Part shown: in pieces, positions 44,761 to 55,196 of the stretch | Layout: each line of letters opens with the position of its first letter | Position numbering within the stretch: position 1 is the first letter of the stretch | NCBI RefSeq assembly: GCF_001022965.1 | Contig: NZ_LECZ01000027.1 | Coordinates: 372,001-436,000 of the forward strand | Source of the DNA: Enterobacter genomosp. O | Lineage (GTDB): Bacteria > Pseudomonadota > Gammaproteobacteria > Enterobacterales > Enterobacteriaceae | Length of the DNA stretch: 64,000 nt | Reading direction: 5' to 3' | Translations under genes and position numbers: made by a program | The notes under the pieces: model-generated | Told to the model about the DNA's origin: nothing | Database searches by the model: none | What the model saw: the letters and a program-made list of their open reading frames with translations, nothing else

Positions 44761-45662
44761 TAGCGCTTATCCGGCATCAGCCTTTCCGGAATGTTCTCTT
44801 CATCGTTCATCTGCAGCAGATCGCGTTCCATCATGTTGCAGATGGCGTCCAGCGGCAGGTCGTTATTTTCGGTGCCAAACGGATCTTCCAGCTCTTCCGC
44901 CAGGGTGTCCAGCGAGATAAAGGTGTAAGAGATTAGGGCCGAGACAAAGGGCGTCATGTAGTGCAGGTCCACAACCAGCGCGAACGGCAGCATGATGCAG
45001 AACAGATACACCGTGCGGTGCAAAATCAGCGTGTAGGCGAACGGCACCGGCGTTGTTGCAATACGCTCGCAGCCGGAAAGGACGATGGACATGTCGTTCA
45101 GACGGTTATTCAGGCTGTGGAACAGAATGTCTGAGAGTTGCCCGTTACGCCGCCGCACGGCCAGCCACTCCCCCATGATCAGCAAAATACGGTTCGCCGG
45201 TGAGTTGGCGTCCATGACTTTACGTAAATCATCCGCAGCAAGATAGCGAGAGAGTTGCTCAGCGTTCAGTTCCCGGCGCAGGGTCATGCGCAGGCAGTTG
45301 GCGAAAGCAATCTGCAGACGGACAAACTCGCCCAGGTGCTTATCGTCGGGCAAGGTGTTTTTTACCTCGCGAAACAGCGAGCGTGCCGCTATCATCAACT
45401 GCCCCCAAAGCTGCCGGGCTTCAACGTAGCGGGAATAACAGGCGTTGTTCCTGAAACCCAGAAAGATAGCGATCGCCACGCCGAGAATGCTAAACGGCGC
45501 CACGGTAAATTTGATGCCCAGTGAGGTATACCACGGCAGCATCAGGATAACGGCAATAGAAAGCAGGAAGTTGAGCAGCAATCGGGTATAGATCTTGGGA
45601 AGTACCGAACCGTGCCAGACGAAAATCAGTTGTAGCCAGTGCTGTTTAGGACGAACAATCAT
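44748..45662 (-). CDS. yneE: YneE, bestrophin-family membrane protein
   Basis: 304 residues, as in E. coli YneE. It has bestrophin-like helices and motifs: LGVAIAIFLGFRNNACYSRYVEARQLWG (residues 60-90, here split) and the C-terminal EELEDPFGTENNDLPLDAI. Bacterial homologues form pentameric ion channels. It is followed on the same strand by nothing; uxaB lies upstream as in E. coli. Confidence 0.9.
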   Translation of the reverse strand: MIVRPKQHWLQLIFVWHGSVLPKIYTRLLLNFLLSIAVILMLPWYTSLGIKFTVAPFSILGVAIAIFLGFRNNACYSRYVEARQLWGQLMIAARSLFREVKNTLPDDKHLGEFVRLQIAFANCLRMTLRRELNAEQLSRYLAADDLRKVMDANSPANRILLIMGEWLAVRRRNGQLSDILFHSLNNRLNDMSIVLSGCERIATTPVPFAYTLILHRTVYLFCIMLPFALVVDLHYMTPFVSALISYTFISLDTLAEELEDPFGTENNDLPLDAICNMMERDLLQMNDEENIPERLMPDKRYQLT

Positions 45663-45830
45663 AGTGAGATTCAGGAAAGAAAAGAGCGCGGCTATTAAAC
45701 GTGATCCCCCTCACAGTTGCAAGCATGTTAACAGAACATTGCATTTTCTCTCCTGATTAGCGAAAACCGCACGGTGCTGAAGCTGTTTTTTAAAAACAGT
45801 GCAAATAGTATGTTGTAACTAAATAATATC
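45663..45830. other. Intergenic region before yneE
   Basis: An AT-rich stretch between uxaB and yneE that should hold the yneE promoter; no gene or strong repeat is visible apart from the uxaB terminator at its end. Confidence 0.4.
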
Positions 45831-45856
45831 GTATTTAAACCCGGCCGAAGCCGGGT
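45831..45856 (-). terminator. Intrinsic terminator of uxaB
   Basis: On the minus strand CCCGGC-TTCG-GCCGGG is a hairpin with a stable UUCG loop (45840-45855), followed by TTTAAATA. It lies 8 bp past the uxaB stop codon. Confidence 0.75.
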
Positions 45857-45863
45857 GAATTCA

Positions 45864-47315
45864 TTAGCAAAGCGGTTTAACCGCGGCGCGCATGCCCTTC
45901 AGCAGAATGGCATCCAGGTCCAGCGTGACCTGGTCGACAAGACCACTCACCTGCGTCAGATCCTGTTCCCAGTGCTCGCTCACGCTCAGCACCGAGTGTA
46001 CCAGCTCGCGGGTGCTCAACTGGCGATCCCGATGCTGCGCCCAAAGCTGCTGATAACGTTCCAGCCAGGACGCATCGTCCTGCACCGGATAGCTCTCCCC
46101 GTTACGCTCCGCGCGATAAAACGCGATCAGCGCCGCTAAGGCAAACGTCAGGCGCGCAGGTAATTGCCCCGTCGCCTTCTGCCCTGCCAGCAGCTGCGGC
46201 AGGATGCGGGTGCGGTATTTGGTCATGCCGTTGAGCGCGATGGACAGCAGCTGGTGTCTGATGTAGGGGTTACGGAAACGTCCTGTTACCGCGCTTGCGA
46301 AAGATTCCAGCTCGTCACGCGGGAGATCGAGCACCGGGATAATTTCCTGATAAATCGCTTTCTCGACGAACGCGCACACCTCTGCATCGTTCATCGCCTC
46401 GCCTACCGTGTCCAGCCCCGCCTGGAAGGCGACCGGCACCAGCGCGGTGTGTGCCCCGTTCAGGATGGCGACCTTGCGCTCTTTGTAGGGCTTGATGTCA
46501 TCGACAATCAGCACGTTCAGCGGGTGCTTATCCAGACGAAGCTCGCGCGCAAGGGATGCCGGGCCCTGAATCACAAACAGATAGAAATGTTCGGCCGTAT
46601 CAAGGAACCCATCGTGATAACCGAGCTCCGCTTCCAGCGCGGCCACTTCATCGCGCGGGTAGCCCGTCACGATGCGGTCAACCAGCGTCGAGCAGAAGCT
46701 GTTGGCGTCGTTTAGCCAGCGGGTAAAGGCGGCAGGCAGCGCCCACTCCTGCGCATAGCGCAAGACGAGTTCGCGCAACGCATCGCCGTTGTAATCAATC
46801 AGTTCACACGGAATGATGATCCAGCCTTTGTCCGCCGCACCGTTGAAGTGGCTAAAGCGCTCAAACAGCAGCCGCGTCAGCTTCGCCGGATAGCTCACCG
46901 CAGGGGCATCGTCGAATTTGTCACCCGCGTGGTAGCTGATGCCGGCTTCGGTGGTGTTCGAGAAAACAAACCGCATATCCGGATTGTGAGCCAGCTTCAG
47001 AAACGCGTCATAGTCGTCGTAGACGCTGATTTCACGGTTAACGGAGCGGATAAGTCGGGCGTCGCTCACCGCCTCGCCCTGCTCATTCAGGCCACGAATA
47101 ATCGTAGTGTACAACCCATCCTGCGTGCTTAGCGACGGCGGGAAGTCGCTCTTAATCGGGCGAACGATGACCACGCCGGCGTTAAGGTCGGTATGTTCGT
47201 TCAGCAGGTCGATTTGCCAGTCGATGAAGGCGCGCAGGAAATTGCCTTCACCAAACTGAATGATGCGTTCCGGATAGTGCGCACCGGGAAAATCACGACG
47301 GTTGAGAGTGTCCAC
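45864..47315 (-). CDS. uxaB: Altronate oxidoreductase (tagaturonate reductase)
   Basis: 483 residues, the same length as E. coli UxaB and very similar throughout: [20 protein letters not shown] at the start (NAD-binding GxGNF), then [19 protein letters not shown] and [19 protein letters not shown] with the catalytic Lys and Asn. It reduces tagaturonate to altronate with NADH in galacturonate degradation. In E. coli ExuR represses it. A palindrome lies 34 bp upstream. Confidence 0.96.
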   Translation of the reverse strand: MDTLNRRDFPGAHYPERIIQFGEGNFLRAFIDWQIDLLNEHTDLNAGVVIVRPIKSDFPPSLSTQDGLYTTIIRGLNEQGEAVSDARLIRSVNREISVYDDYDAFLKLAHNPDMRFVFSNTTEAGISYHAGDKFDDAPAVSYPAKLTRLLFERFSHFNGAADKGWIIIPCELIDYNGDALRELVLRYAQEWALPAAFTRWLNDANSFCSTLVDRIVTGYPRDEVAALEAELGYHDGFLDTAEHFYLFVIQGPASLARELRLDKHPLNVLIVDDIKPYKERKVAILNGAHTALVPVAFQAGLDTVGEAMNDAEVCAFVEKAIYQEIIPVLDLPRDELESFASAVTGRFRNPYIRHQLLSIALNGMTKYRTRILPQLLAGQKATGQLPARLTFALAALIAFYRAERNGESYPVQDDASWLERYQQLWAQHRDRQLSTRELVHSVLSVSEHWEQDLTQVSGLVDQVTLDLDAILLKGMRAAVKPLC

Positions 47316-47348
47316 GTTGGGTTCCTTTTATAATTAGTCATACAGCCT

Positions 47349-47373
47349 GATAAGATTGGTACGATAACTTATC
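47349..47373. promoter_or_regulatory. Palindrome upstream of uxaB, possible ExuR operator
   Basis: GATAAG (47349-47354) and CTTATC (47368-47373) flank ATTGGTAC-GATAA. The ATTGGTA part resembles the half-site of ExuR/UxuR operators. The site lies 34-58 bp upstream of the uxaB start codon. Confidence 0.45.
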
Positions 47374-47432
47374 AAAACTTAACGACCAGAAACCCTGTTT
47401 TGATCAATCCGCGGTGCGGTTGTGCAAAATAA

Positions 47433-47960
47433 TTATAAGAACTTATAGAACACGGACGTGGCCGTCATGGCTCCGTCCGGCATCAGCGCATAGCGCGGGA
47501 TCTCACCGACCTTTTGCCAGCCGGCTCGCTGGTAGAAGGTTTCGGCCCCGCTGCCGGTGGAGGTATCAAGCACCAGAACGGAGATGTTCCGGGCCCTGGC
47601 CTCAACTTCAAGCGCTTCCATGAGCGCCATCGCGGCCCCTTTCCGGCGCGCTTTCTCATGAACCAGCAGCTTCGCCACGTCCGCGCGGTGCGGCTGGTTT
47701 TCCGGCTGGTCAACGATCAGCTGCACCGTGCCAATAACGCCGTCCTGCGGGTCGACGCAGGCCAGCACCAGACGCTCGTTGCGTCCTGCGCTGTCTGCCA
47801 TACCGCGCCAGAAAGAGCGGGCCTTATCGAGGTTAAAGGGAAGCATAAAACTGACGGATGCCCCGCCGTTTACGCAGTTTTCGAGGATCCCGGCCAGCGC
47901 ATCAAGATGGGTAAGAATCTCTTCCCGGGTGAGGGTTTTGATTTGCAGTGAGGTATTCAT
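47433..47960 (-). CDS. GNAT-family N-acetyltransferase
   Basis: 175 residues. ADVAKLLVHEKARRKGAAMA carries the RRKGAA acetyl-CoA loop, and SVLVLDTSTGSGAETFYQRA and GWQKVGEIPRYAL are typical of the family. It resembles acetyltransferases of the phosphinothricin type. It is inserted between uxaB and the diguanylate cyclase genes relative to E. coli. Confidence 0.85.
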   Translation of the reverse strand: MNTSLQIKTLTREEILTHLDALAGILENCVNGGASVSFMLPFNLDKARSFWRGMADSAGRNERLVLACVDPQDGVIGTVQLIVDQPENQPHRADVAKLLVHEKARRKGAAMALMEALEVEARARNISVLVLDTSTGSGAETFYQRAGWQKVGEIPRYALMPDGAMTATSVFYKFL

Positions 47961-48041
47961 TGTTGTTCCTTACGTTGAATACCCCACTTTGCATTTAACA
48001 TCTTTTTAACGCAAACGGATCGGACATAGGCTTTTGTTATG

Positions 48042-49007
48042 TCAACGAGGCCGCTGGCGCTGCTGCTTCATGGCATACATTTTTTCATCGGCGTCCTTCA
48101 GCCACTGCTGGAGGTCATTGCCGTTATGATCGAATTCGCTCAGCCCCCACGAGAACAGCAGCGACCAGGGGTGAAGCTTCCGGGCGTTGTAGTTTTCCAC
48201 CTGCTCGGCAAGATACTGCATCGCAATCCAGGCGCCCTGCTCGTCGGTATCCGCGAACAGCACGGCGAACTCATCCCCGCCGAAGCGCACCAGTAGATCC
48301 GCCTCGCGGAAGGAGGCGCGCATCAGCTGCGCCATGGCCTTCAGCGCCTTATCCCCCTCTTCGTGCCCGTAGCGATCGTTAATTTCCTTAAAGCGATCCA
48401 AATCCAGCCAGCCGAGCGTCAGCGGCTCAGCCCGGCGTCGGGCAACGGAAAGCGTGAATCTCACGAGCTGATTGAAGCCCCGACGGTTGAATAACCCGGT
48501 TAACTCATCGGTGGTCGCCGCGCTGATTGCGGCAAATTCATCTTCGGCCAACGCGCCAAGGTCTCCCAGCACGGCGAGATCGGCCGCGGAAAACTCCCGG
48601 GGTGCGTAATCAATCAGACACAGCGAGCCCACGCTTGCGCCATCGCGCAAGCGCAGCGGGAAGCCCGCGTAGAAACGCACGCGAGGTTCACCGGCCACCA
48701 GCGGATTATCCGCAAAACGATCGTCCTGCAGCATATCCCCCACCACCAGCGGTGCTTCGGCAAGGATCGTATGGCCGCAAAACGAGATGTTACGCGGGAC
48801 GCTGTCGGGCGCCTGGCCGTCGGCAGACTTCACGATTAGCGAATGCTCATCAATGAGGTTGACCATCGCCAGGGGCACCTGGAAGAAGCGTTTCGCCAGG
48901 CGCGTGAGCCGGTCAAACGCCGGGGAACTGTCGATCTCAAGCAGGCCCGATTCGCGCAGTGAATTCAGTCGGTCCTTTTCATTTTCAGGGGTTGCAGGTG
49001 CTTTCAT
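48042..49007 (-). CDS. Cytoplasmic GAF-GGDEF diguanylate cyclase
   Basis: 321 residues. A GAF domain (~20-150: MVNLIDEHSLIVKSADGQ, ISFCGHTILAEAPLVV) precedes a GGDEF domain with the intact VRFGGDEFAVLF motif and the READ inhibitory site five residues before it. It should make c-di-GMP from GTP with product feedback. No membrane segment is present. It is an extra gene relative to the E. coli yne block. Confidence 0.9.
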   Translation of the reverse strand: MKAPATPENEKDRLNSLRESGLLEIDSSPAFDRLTRLAKRFFQVPLAMVNLIDEHSLIVKSADGQAPDSVPRNISFCGHTILAEAPLVVGDMLQDDRFADNPLVAGEPRVRFYAGFPLRLRDGASVGSLCLIDYAPREFSAADLAVLGDLGALAEDEFAAISAATTDELTGLFNRRGFNQLVRFTLSVARRRAEPLTLGWLDLDRFKEINDRYGHEEGDKALKAMAQLMRASFREADLLVRFGGDEFAVLFADTDEQGAWIAMQYLAEQVENYNARKLHPWSLLFSWGLSEFDHNGNDLQQWLKDADEKMYAMKQQRQRPR

Positions 49008-49106
49008 AATGTCTCCTGACGTAAAGCTTTACTAAAAGCGTAGCTTAAACAGAGACATTGTCAGTGTGTTAAGCCGCTTACTATTCACGTCAATGCCTTA
49101 TGACGA

Positions 49107-50555
49107 TTAACGCAGCTCTGTTTCGCTCCCGGCGGGCGCAGCAACATGCTCGTGCGCTACCCGGGCGCTGGTGCGGTTTCGACCCGCTTTTTTTGAACGA
49201 TAGAGATGATCGTCCGCTTCGGCCATCAACGCGTTGAAGACCTCGGTCAACTGCCATGACTCAGACTTTCCGCTCCCGAGGCCAATACTCACCGTCAGAT
49301 GGAGCGTTTGCTGACGCCATGTAAAAGGATGATTGGCAACGGTGGTTCTGATACGTTCTGCCAGCGCGTAACCGCTTTGCGCATCGCCAGAGTTGACCAC
49401 CACCGCGAACTCTTCTCCGCCCATGCGCGCGACCATTCCGTCTTCGCCGACCACCTGCTGAACCTGGCGGGCAAACGACGCCAGCACGCGATCCCCACAC
49501 TCGTGGCCGTAGTTATCATTAATGCTTTTGAAATAATCGATATCCAGCAGCATGACGGTCAGAAAACGCGAATGGCGGTGCGACTCTTCATGCTTTAGCG
49601 CCTCATAAAGCCCGGAGCGCGAATAGACGTGCGTTAAGAAGTCATAATCCGCCCGCAGCGAAACCTGGCGGATCAGGGAATTAATCGCTGCCATGCTCAC
49701 GGACACCATCACCGGGCAGATCGCCATCGTGGCAATACCCAGCCGGGCTGAGAACATCATGGGAGTCGTAAACGGCGTCGCCACGGCAATATTGATTACC
49801 GAGTTGGCGACCAGAATGATTTCAGCGGCACCCGTGATAAACGTCAGCAGGCAGGTCGCAGGCAGCGAGTAGCGAACCGCACACCAGATAAGCGCAGGCA
49901 GCGGAAAGACGAGACTCCCCGCCCCGCCAATCACCACCGACGCGGCCACCGAGACGAGCAGCGCGATAACCGGTAACAGCTGCTCCATGCGTAGCCTAAA
50001 TTCACGCACGGGCATGCCGATGGTAAGCATACACGGCACCACCAGCACGCCGGTTGAGAACTGCTCGCTAAACCAGTCGGCAAACAGCGGCCAGAAGGTA
50101 TGGCTGTCGATCCCGACCGACCCTACCGCGCCGAGCAGCGCGCAAAGCAGCGCCGCTATCAGGCAGTAGTTAAACAGGCGTAACGCGTTAAGCGGATCGG
50201 GGGTTTTCTTCATCAGCCGCCTGTCGCGCTGAACCAGCACGGCGACCACGACGATAAAGATCATGTTAGACAGGTTAATCACCACCGAGGCCATACCCCA
50301 GTTGGTCGTTACCGCGTCGTACAGCAGCATCGCGACATAGCACACCGCATAGTAATGCAGGCGATTCAGGTAAACATAGCGGGCGAAGATCCCTGCCATC
50401 ACGCCATTCAGCGGCCAGAACAGCGACAAGGCCTCAACCAGCCGGAGTTCCGCGCCCACAAAATAGAATAAGGTGGTGAGAATAAAGATCGTCGTTGCAT
50501 TACGCAGCGGCGCGTCCGGTTGAAAGAACCTGAAGGCAGTGAGAGCAGAACGCAT
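49107..50555 (-). CDS. yneF: YneF (DgcF), membrane-bound diguanylate cyclase
   Basis: 482 residues. The N-terminal ~300 residues have about eight membrane segments (TTIFILTTLFYFVGAELRLV, FWPLNGVMAGIFARYVYL), a MASE1-like sensor. The GGDEF domain has ARMGGEEFAVVVNSG, an active variant, but the RxxD inhibitory site is missing (GEDG at that place). The position before yneG matches E. coli yneF. It makes c-di-GMP at the membrane. Confidence 0.88.
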   Translation of the reverse strand: MRSALTAFRFFQPDAPLRNATTIFILTTLFYFVGAELRLVEALSLFWPLNGVMAGIFARYVYLNRLHYYAVCYVAMLLYDAVTTNWGMASVVINLSNMIFIVVVAVLVQRDRRLMKKTPDPLNALRLFNYCLIAALLCALLGAVGSVGIDSHTFWPLFADWFSEQFSTGVLVVPCMLTIGMPVREFRLRMEQLLPVIALLVSVAASVVIGGAGSLVFPLPALIWCAVRYSLPATCLLTFITGAAEIILVANSVINIAVATPFTTPMMFSARLGIATMAICPVMVSVSMAAINSLIRQVSLRADYDFLTHVYSRSGLYEALKHEESHRHSRFLTVMLLDIDYFKSINDNYGHECGDRVLASFARQVQQVVGEDGMVARMGGEEFAVVVNSGDAQSGYALAERIRTTVANHPFTWRQQTLHLTVSIGLGSGKSESWQLTEVFNALMAEADDHLYRSKKAGRNRTSARVAHEHVAAPAGSETELR

Positions 50556-50662
50556 TAAATATCATTCCATATGATAGCTTATGGCAATTATTGCGGTCGT
50601 CAGCGTTGTCGGGACTAACTTAGGATGCATCTATAACACAATTACAACAGGAGCATAACTCG

Positions 50663-51025
50663 TCAAATTTGGGTGTTCATCTGTAACACCAGCCAATGGT
50701 GGATCACGCCGACGATGTAATGCTGCTGCTGCGCCGTGAGTGCAACCCCAGCCGGAATGCTGTGCCACTTAGCCAGGCAGCCCCGACAGCAGGTGGCCGT
50801 GGCGTGCTGGGCGATAAACACCGGATGACCGCGCATGGGGGTCTGCTTACCGTCGTTCGCGGGGTGTGCGGGTGCAAGGCGCTTTTCGACAAAATCAGCG
50901 GCATGCTGGTCAATGGTTTCGGGGCCTTTGTCCCAGCAGTACTGTCGTTCCTTCTCGCCTAAGCGAAAGCGCGAACGAAAGGTCGATCGCGCCAGGCGGG
51001 AAAAGAGAGGATCCAAATCGGACAT
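50663..51025 (-). CDS. yneG: YneG, DUF4186 protein
   Basis: 120 residues, nearly the same as E. coli YneG. Conserved features are RSRFRLGEKERQYC near the start and HATATCCRGCLAKWH, where the His and three Cys could bind a metal. The function is unknown. ATG overlaps the glsB stop by one base (TGATG), so the pair is translationally coupled. Confidence 0.9.
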   Translation of the reverse strand: MSDLDPLFSRLARSTFRSRFRLGEKERQYCWDKGPETIDQHAADFVEKRLAPAHPANDGKQTPMRGHPVFIAQHATATCCRGCLAKWHSIPAGVALTAQQQHYIVGVIHHWLVLQMNTQI

Positions 51026-51951
51026 CAGTATACGGACCGCCCCAGACGCTGGGTCAGTTTCTCCAGAACCGCCACCCCAGCGAGTGAATTTCCCGTTTCA
51101 TCCAGCTCCGGGCTCCAGACCGCAATCGCCATTTCATGTGGCACAATCGCCACAACCCCGCCGCCGACGCCCGATTTCGCCGGTAAGCCGACGCGCCAGG
51201 CAAACTCCCCGGCGTTTTGATACATCCCGCTGGTTGCCATCAGCGCGTTAACCTGGCGGGCCTGTAGCGGTGATACCACTTCCTGATCGAGATGCGGCGC
51301 GTGCCCCTGGTGCGCCAGGAACAGGAACGTTTGAGCCAGCTCAATACAGCTCATTTTCAGGGCGCAGTAATGGAAGTAGTTTTGCAGCACCGTCGCCACA
51401 TCGTTATGGAAGTTGCCGAAGGATTTCATCAGCCACGCGATGGCCGCGTTACGGGCGGAGTGTTCAAACTCGGAACGTGCCACCAGCGGGTCGTAGGCAA
51501 TATCGTCAACGCCCGAAAGCTGGCGAACAATTTCAAGCATGCGCTGGCGCGGCGCGCTGAGGCGGCTTTGCAGCATATCGCAGACCACCAGCGCCCCGGC
51601 GTTGATAAAGGGGTTTCGCGGTTTGCCCTGTTCGATTTCGAGCTGGAGCAGTGAGTTAAAAGGCTGGCCGGAAGGATCTTTGCCCACGCGCTGCCAGATC
51701 TCGTCTTCTTCATACTGGCGCATCGCCGCAACCAGACTCAGCACTTTAGAAATGGACTGAATGGAAAAACGTTCTGCCGCATCGCCGGCCTGGAACCGCT
51801 GTCCGTCGATGGTACAGATAGCAATCCCCAGCTTATTCCCGCTGACCGAGGCAAGGGCCGGAATATAGTCGGCAACCTTCCCCTTTCCCAATAACGGACG
51901 AACCTGCGCCAGAATCTCGTCCAGCATCTCATTATGGATGACCGCAGCCAC
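51025..51951 (-). CDS. glsB: Glutaminase 2
   Basis: 308 residues, like E. coli GlsB. It is a serine-dependent beta-lactamase-like enzyme: [16 protein letters not shown] holds the Ser-x-x-Lys nucleophile motif, [16 protein letters not shown] and [14 protein letters not shown] follow. It hydrolyses glutamine to glutamate and ammonia. It is coupled to yneG. Confidence 0.94.
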   Translation of the reverse strand: MAAVIHNEMLDEILAQVRPLLGKGKVADYIPALASVSGNKLGIAICTIDGQRFQAGDAAERFSIQSISKVLSLVAAMRQYEEDEIWQRVGKDPSGQPFNSLLQLEIEQGKPRNPFINAGALVVCDMLQSRLSAPRQRMLEIVRQLSGVDDIAYDPLVARSEFEHSARNAAIAWLMKSFGNFHNDVATVLQNYFHYCALKMSCIELAQTFLFLAHQGHAPHLDQEVVSPLQARQVNALMATSGMYQNAGEFAWRVGLPAKSGVGGGVVAIVPHEMAIAVWSPELDETGNSLAGVAVLEKLTQRLGRSVY

Positions 51952-52013
51952 ACTTTGCTCCTTGCCCTCAGGCTAAAACGGGCTGCGAGTATAACAGAGG
52001 CTTATGTATTGCG

Positions 52014-53615
52014 TCAGGCGCTAAGACGAAAACGCGAAACGGCCTGCAATAAAAGATTGGATTGCTTTTGCAGACGTTCCGAGGCCTCCGAGGCGTCAGA
52101 GACCAGCCTGTCCGTCTGGCGCGAGACCTGATTCAGCGCCTGAAGCTGACGCGTCATCTGATGAATACTCTCCCCCTGGCTGAGCGTGGCGGTGGAGATC
52201 TCATTCAGCAAACTGCTTAAATTGCCCACCAGACCGGTGACCTGCTGCAAATTCTCCTCCATCAGGTTAACGGCGCGGGAGCCGTCCTCAATGCCCTGCA
52301 GGGAGCGGTTGATCAGCGCCTGAATGGTCTGCGTCGAGTGGCTGCTCTTTCTCGCCAACAGCCCGACCTCCCGGGCGACGACGGCAAAGCCGCGCCCCTG
52401 GTTTCCGGCATGGGCTGCCTCAATGGCGGCGTTCAGCGCCAGGATGTTCGTCTGAAACGCGACGCTGTCGATCATCGCCACGATCCCGCGCATCTCTGAG
52501 GATCGGTCGACAATCGCCTGCATCGACGCATTCACGGTAGACATCATCTGGTCGCCGCCCGCGGCAGCCTGACGCGCTTCATCCGCCCGCGAGCTGGCGA
52601 GCCGGGCATAGCCGGTATTCCCTTCCACATGGGTTTCCAGCGCCGCGATATGCGCCGTTACGTCCTCAAGCTCTTTCGCCTGGCGCGCCGACTGCTGGTA
52701 CAGCTTCTGGTTACCCTGCGCGAGGGAGCCAATGTTCTCCACCATGGTGGCCGTAGCGTGGCTAACCTGCGTCACCAGCTGCTGCAGGCCGTGCTGCATG
52801 GTGGCAATACTGTCGCTAAGCTGCCCGACTTCCCGGTTAAAGCGCCTGACGTCCGGCGGCGTGGCGGAGAGATCCCCCGCCGCCAGCTGGTTAATATGCG
52901 CAATGAGCCGGCGCAGCGGCGTAATCACCCACCGGGACATGCCAAACCAGACGGCAACGGCGATGGCCAGCAGCAGCACCGGCGCAAACAGAAATAGCGT
53001 TTGCAGCCCGGAGAGCTGTGCCATCAGGCTTTGACGCCCCTGCATGGCCTGCTTCTCGCTTGCCTGCTGATAGCGCGCATAGTTGTCGTTAAAATCAGTC
53101 TGAAAAGCCTGAGACGGTACGGCAAAAAAAGCGTCGATGGTGTTGGTTTTCATCAGCCCTTGCGCCTGCTCCTCGATCGCGCCGTAGAAAAGCTGATAGC
53201 TGTTCACCAGGGCATCGTCTTTCGGCGGGTTCAGCGCCAGCCAGGCCTTCCACGCCTGCTGAGAAACCGCCAGCGCCTTTTGCGCGTCATCCATCAGGCT
53301 GTGCCAGCTTCCGTCGGAGCCGGTCTCTTTATCCTGCATAAACCAGACGCCGGAGCGGTTAAGCAGATCGCTTGCGGCCAGCAGGGAGACGCGGGCCAGA
53401 TCCAGCCTGCTCTGCTGCTGCCAGGCCAGCAGATTGCGCTGCTCGTTGCGCTGGGCTTCGTTCAGGGAGGCGTTGAGCAGGAATGACGAGGAGAGTTGCA
53501 GCGCAGAGAAAAGGCCAATAATACAAAAAATACCCGTCAGCAGGCCAAAACGACGAGGTGTGAGACGCTGCGCAATACGGCGAAAAATTTGCGTTAGGTT
53601 CATGATTTTCTTCAT
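52014..53615 (-). CDS. Methyl-accepting chemotaxis protein
   Basis: About 533 residues from ATG 53615 ([14 protein letters not shown]); an ATG at 53603 is also possible. The frame continues to 53945, but that part is antisense to sad. One membrane helix ([20 protein letters not shown]), a Tar-like periplasmic four-helix domain, a second helix ([18 protein letters not shown]), HAMP, then the signalling tip [18 protein letters not shown] and [16 protein letters not shown]. The end lacks the NWETF-type CheR pentapeptide. It is inserted between glsB and sad relative to E. coli. Confidence 0.88.
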   Translation of the reverse strand: MKKIMNLTQIFRRIAQRLTPRRFGLLTGIFCIIGLFSALQLSSSFLLNASLNEAQRNEQRNLLAWQQQSRLDLARVSLLAASDLLNRSGVWFMQDKETGSDGSWHSLMDDAQKALAVSQQAWKAWLALNPPKDDALVNSYQLFYGAIEEQAQGLMKTNTIDAFFAVPSQAFQTDFNDNYARYQQASEKQAMQGRQSLMAQLSGLQTLFLFAPVLLLAIAVAVWFGMSRWVITPLRRLIAHINQLAAGDLSATPPDVRRFNREVGQLSDSIATMQHGLQQLVTQVSHATATMVENIGSLAQGNQKLYQQSARQAKELEDVTAHIAALETHVEGNTGYARLASSRADEARQAAAGGDQMMSTVNASMQAIVDRSSEMRGIVAMIDSVAFQTNILALNAAIEAAHAGNQGRGFAVVAREVGLLARKSSHSTQTIQALINRSLQGIEDGSRAVNLMEENLQQVTGLVGNLSSLLNEISTATLSQGESIHQMTRQLQALNQVSRQTDRLVSDASEASERLQKQSNLLLQAVSRFRLSA

Positions 53616-53683
53616 TAACAATGCGTTAGACGCGTGGGAGTCTACGAAATGAAAATGACAGAACCATTGCAGAGAAATGACAA

Positions 53684-53704
53684 CGGCCCTCGCGATGAGG
53701 GCCG
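53684..53704. terminator. Hairpin after sad
   Basis: CGGCCCTC (53684-53691) pairs with GAGGGCCG (53697-53704), 5 bp past the sad stop codon. On the sad strand it is followed by TTGTCATTTC, a weak U tract. Confidence 0.6.
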
Positions 53705-53709
53705 AAAAA

Positions 53710-55098
53710 TTATACGCGATCCTTCCACACCGTCTGCACGTTGCAGAACTCGTGCAGGCCAAAGTGGGAAAGCTCGCGGCCAAAGCCGCTTTTCTTGACG
53801 CCACCGAAGGCCACGCGTGCATCGCTGGCGCTATAGCCGTTGATAAACACGCCGCCGCACTCCAGCTCGCGAGAGAATTTATCCGCAAGCGCTGCGTCAG
53901 CGGTAAAGACGGTGCCAGACAGGCCAAAGTCGCTGTCGTTGGCAAGCGTCAGGGCGTGCTCCGCGTCTTTCGCAACCGTAATGGCCGCGACCGGACCAAA
54001 CAGCTCCTGGCGGAAGGCGGTCATCTCAGGCGTCACGTTGCCGAGCACGGTCGGGGCGTAATAATTGCCCTCACCGCTGATTTTCTCCCCGCCAAGCAGC
54101 AGCGTTGCCCCTTCTGCCAGCGTGGCCTGCACCTGCTGATGCAGTTCATCCCGCAGGTCGTAACGCGCCATCGGGCCAATAAAGTGCTCTTCCCGATCCG
54201 GTGCGCCCAGCTTCAGCGCAGAAACAGCCTCGACAAAACGTTGGGTAAAGATGTCGGCGTTACCCTCCTCGACGATAAAACGCTTCGCCGCGGCGCACAC
54301 CTGCCCGGTATTCTGGTAGCGCCCCGCCACCGCCGCCTTCACGGCAAGATCGAGGTCGGCATCGTTAAGAACGATAAACGGATCGGAACCCCCCAGCTCA
54401 AGCACGCATTTTTTCAGCGCAGCCCCGGCCTGGGCGCCAATCGCCGCGCCGGCACGCACGCTGCCGGTGACGGTCACCGCCGCAATACGCCGATCGTTAA
54501 TCGCCTGGCTTACGCCGTCATTGGTGGCATTCACCCAGCCGAAAACGCCCGCAGGAATACCGGCGTCAGCCGCTATCTGCGCAATCAGTTCGGCCGAGCC
54601 GAGCACGTTTGGCGCGTGCTTGAGCAGATAGCTGTTTCCCGCCAGCAGGATTGGCACCGCGCCGCGCAGCACCTGCCAGAGCGGGAAGTTCCACGGCATC
54701 ACCGCGAGAATCGGCCCCAGGGGACGGTATTCAATCACCGCGTTATGGTTTTCCACCAGCGTGGGTTCCGCGCGCAGCATCGCCGGGCCGTGCTCGGCAT
54801 ACCAGTCGCACAGCGCGGCGGATTTTGCCACTTCCGCCCGCGCCTGCAGGATCGGTTTTCCCATTTCACGTGAGATCGTCTGCGCCATCTCTTCAGCGCG
54901 ATTTCGCAGCGCGGCGCCGAGATCGCGAAGCTTCTGCGCCCGGTGGGAAATGCTTTCGCGACGCCACTGGCGATACCCCGCGTCGGCCTGAGAAATGGCG
55001 TGTTCAACCTCTTCCGGCGTCGCCCACGGATACGCGGCGAGGGTTTCACCCGTTGCCGGGTTAACAGAGAGGGCATGTGTAGCAGATGAATAAGTCAT
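53710..55098 (-). CDS. sad: NAD+-dependent succinate-semialdehyde dehydrogenase
   Basis: 462 residues from ATG 55098, the same as E. coli Sad (YneI). It is an aldehyde dehydrogenase with [16 protein letters not shown], the NAD-site [13 protein letters not shown], the catalytic Glu in [11 protein letters not shown] and the catalytic Cys in [14 protein letters not shown]. It oxidises succinic semialdehyde to succinate. GTGGAGAACA is at the right distance upstream. It is divergent from the LysR gene yneJ, 98 bp away. Confidence 0.93.
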   Translation of the reverse strand: MTYSSATHALSVNPATGETLAAYPWATPEEVEHAISQADAGYRQWRRESISHRAQKLRDLGAALRNRAEEMAQTISREMGKPILQARAEVAKSAALCDWYAEHGPAMLRAEPTLVENHNAVIEYRPLGPILAVMPWNFPLWQVLRGAVPILLAGNSYLLKHAPNVLGSAELIAQIAADAGIPAGVFGWVNATNDGVSQAINDRRIAAVTVTGSVRAGAAIGAQAGAALKKCVLELGGSDPFIVLNDADLDLAVKAAVAGRYQNTGQVCAAAKRFIVEEGNADIFTQRFVEAVSALKLGAPDREEHFIGPMARYDLRDELHQQVQATLAEGATLLLGGEKISGEGNYYAPTVLGNVTPEMTAFRQELFGPVAAITVAKDAEHALTLANDSDFGLSGTVFTADAALADKFSRELECGGVFINGYSASDARVAFGGVKKSGFGRELSHFGLHEFCNVQTVWKDRV

Positions 55099-55196
55099 AT
55101 TGTTCTCCACGTATTTCGGTTGATTGATTGTGGTCCACTCTGCTATTTCTTAAAAATGAATAATATTAACCACCTTGTTCACGAAACGAGAATGCT

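Noticed and set aside
53616..53945. N-terminal extension of the chemoreceptor
   Set aside because: It is open by chance, overlaps sad on the other strand, and the membrane anchor begins only after ATG 53615.
53677..54873. 398-codon ORF on the plus strand inside sad
   Set aside because: It is antisense to a well-conserved dehydrogenase; composition is Arg/His-rich and no motif is seen.
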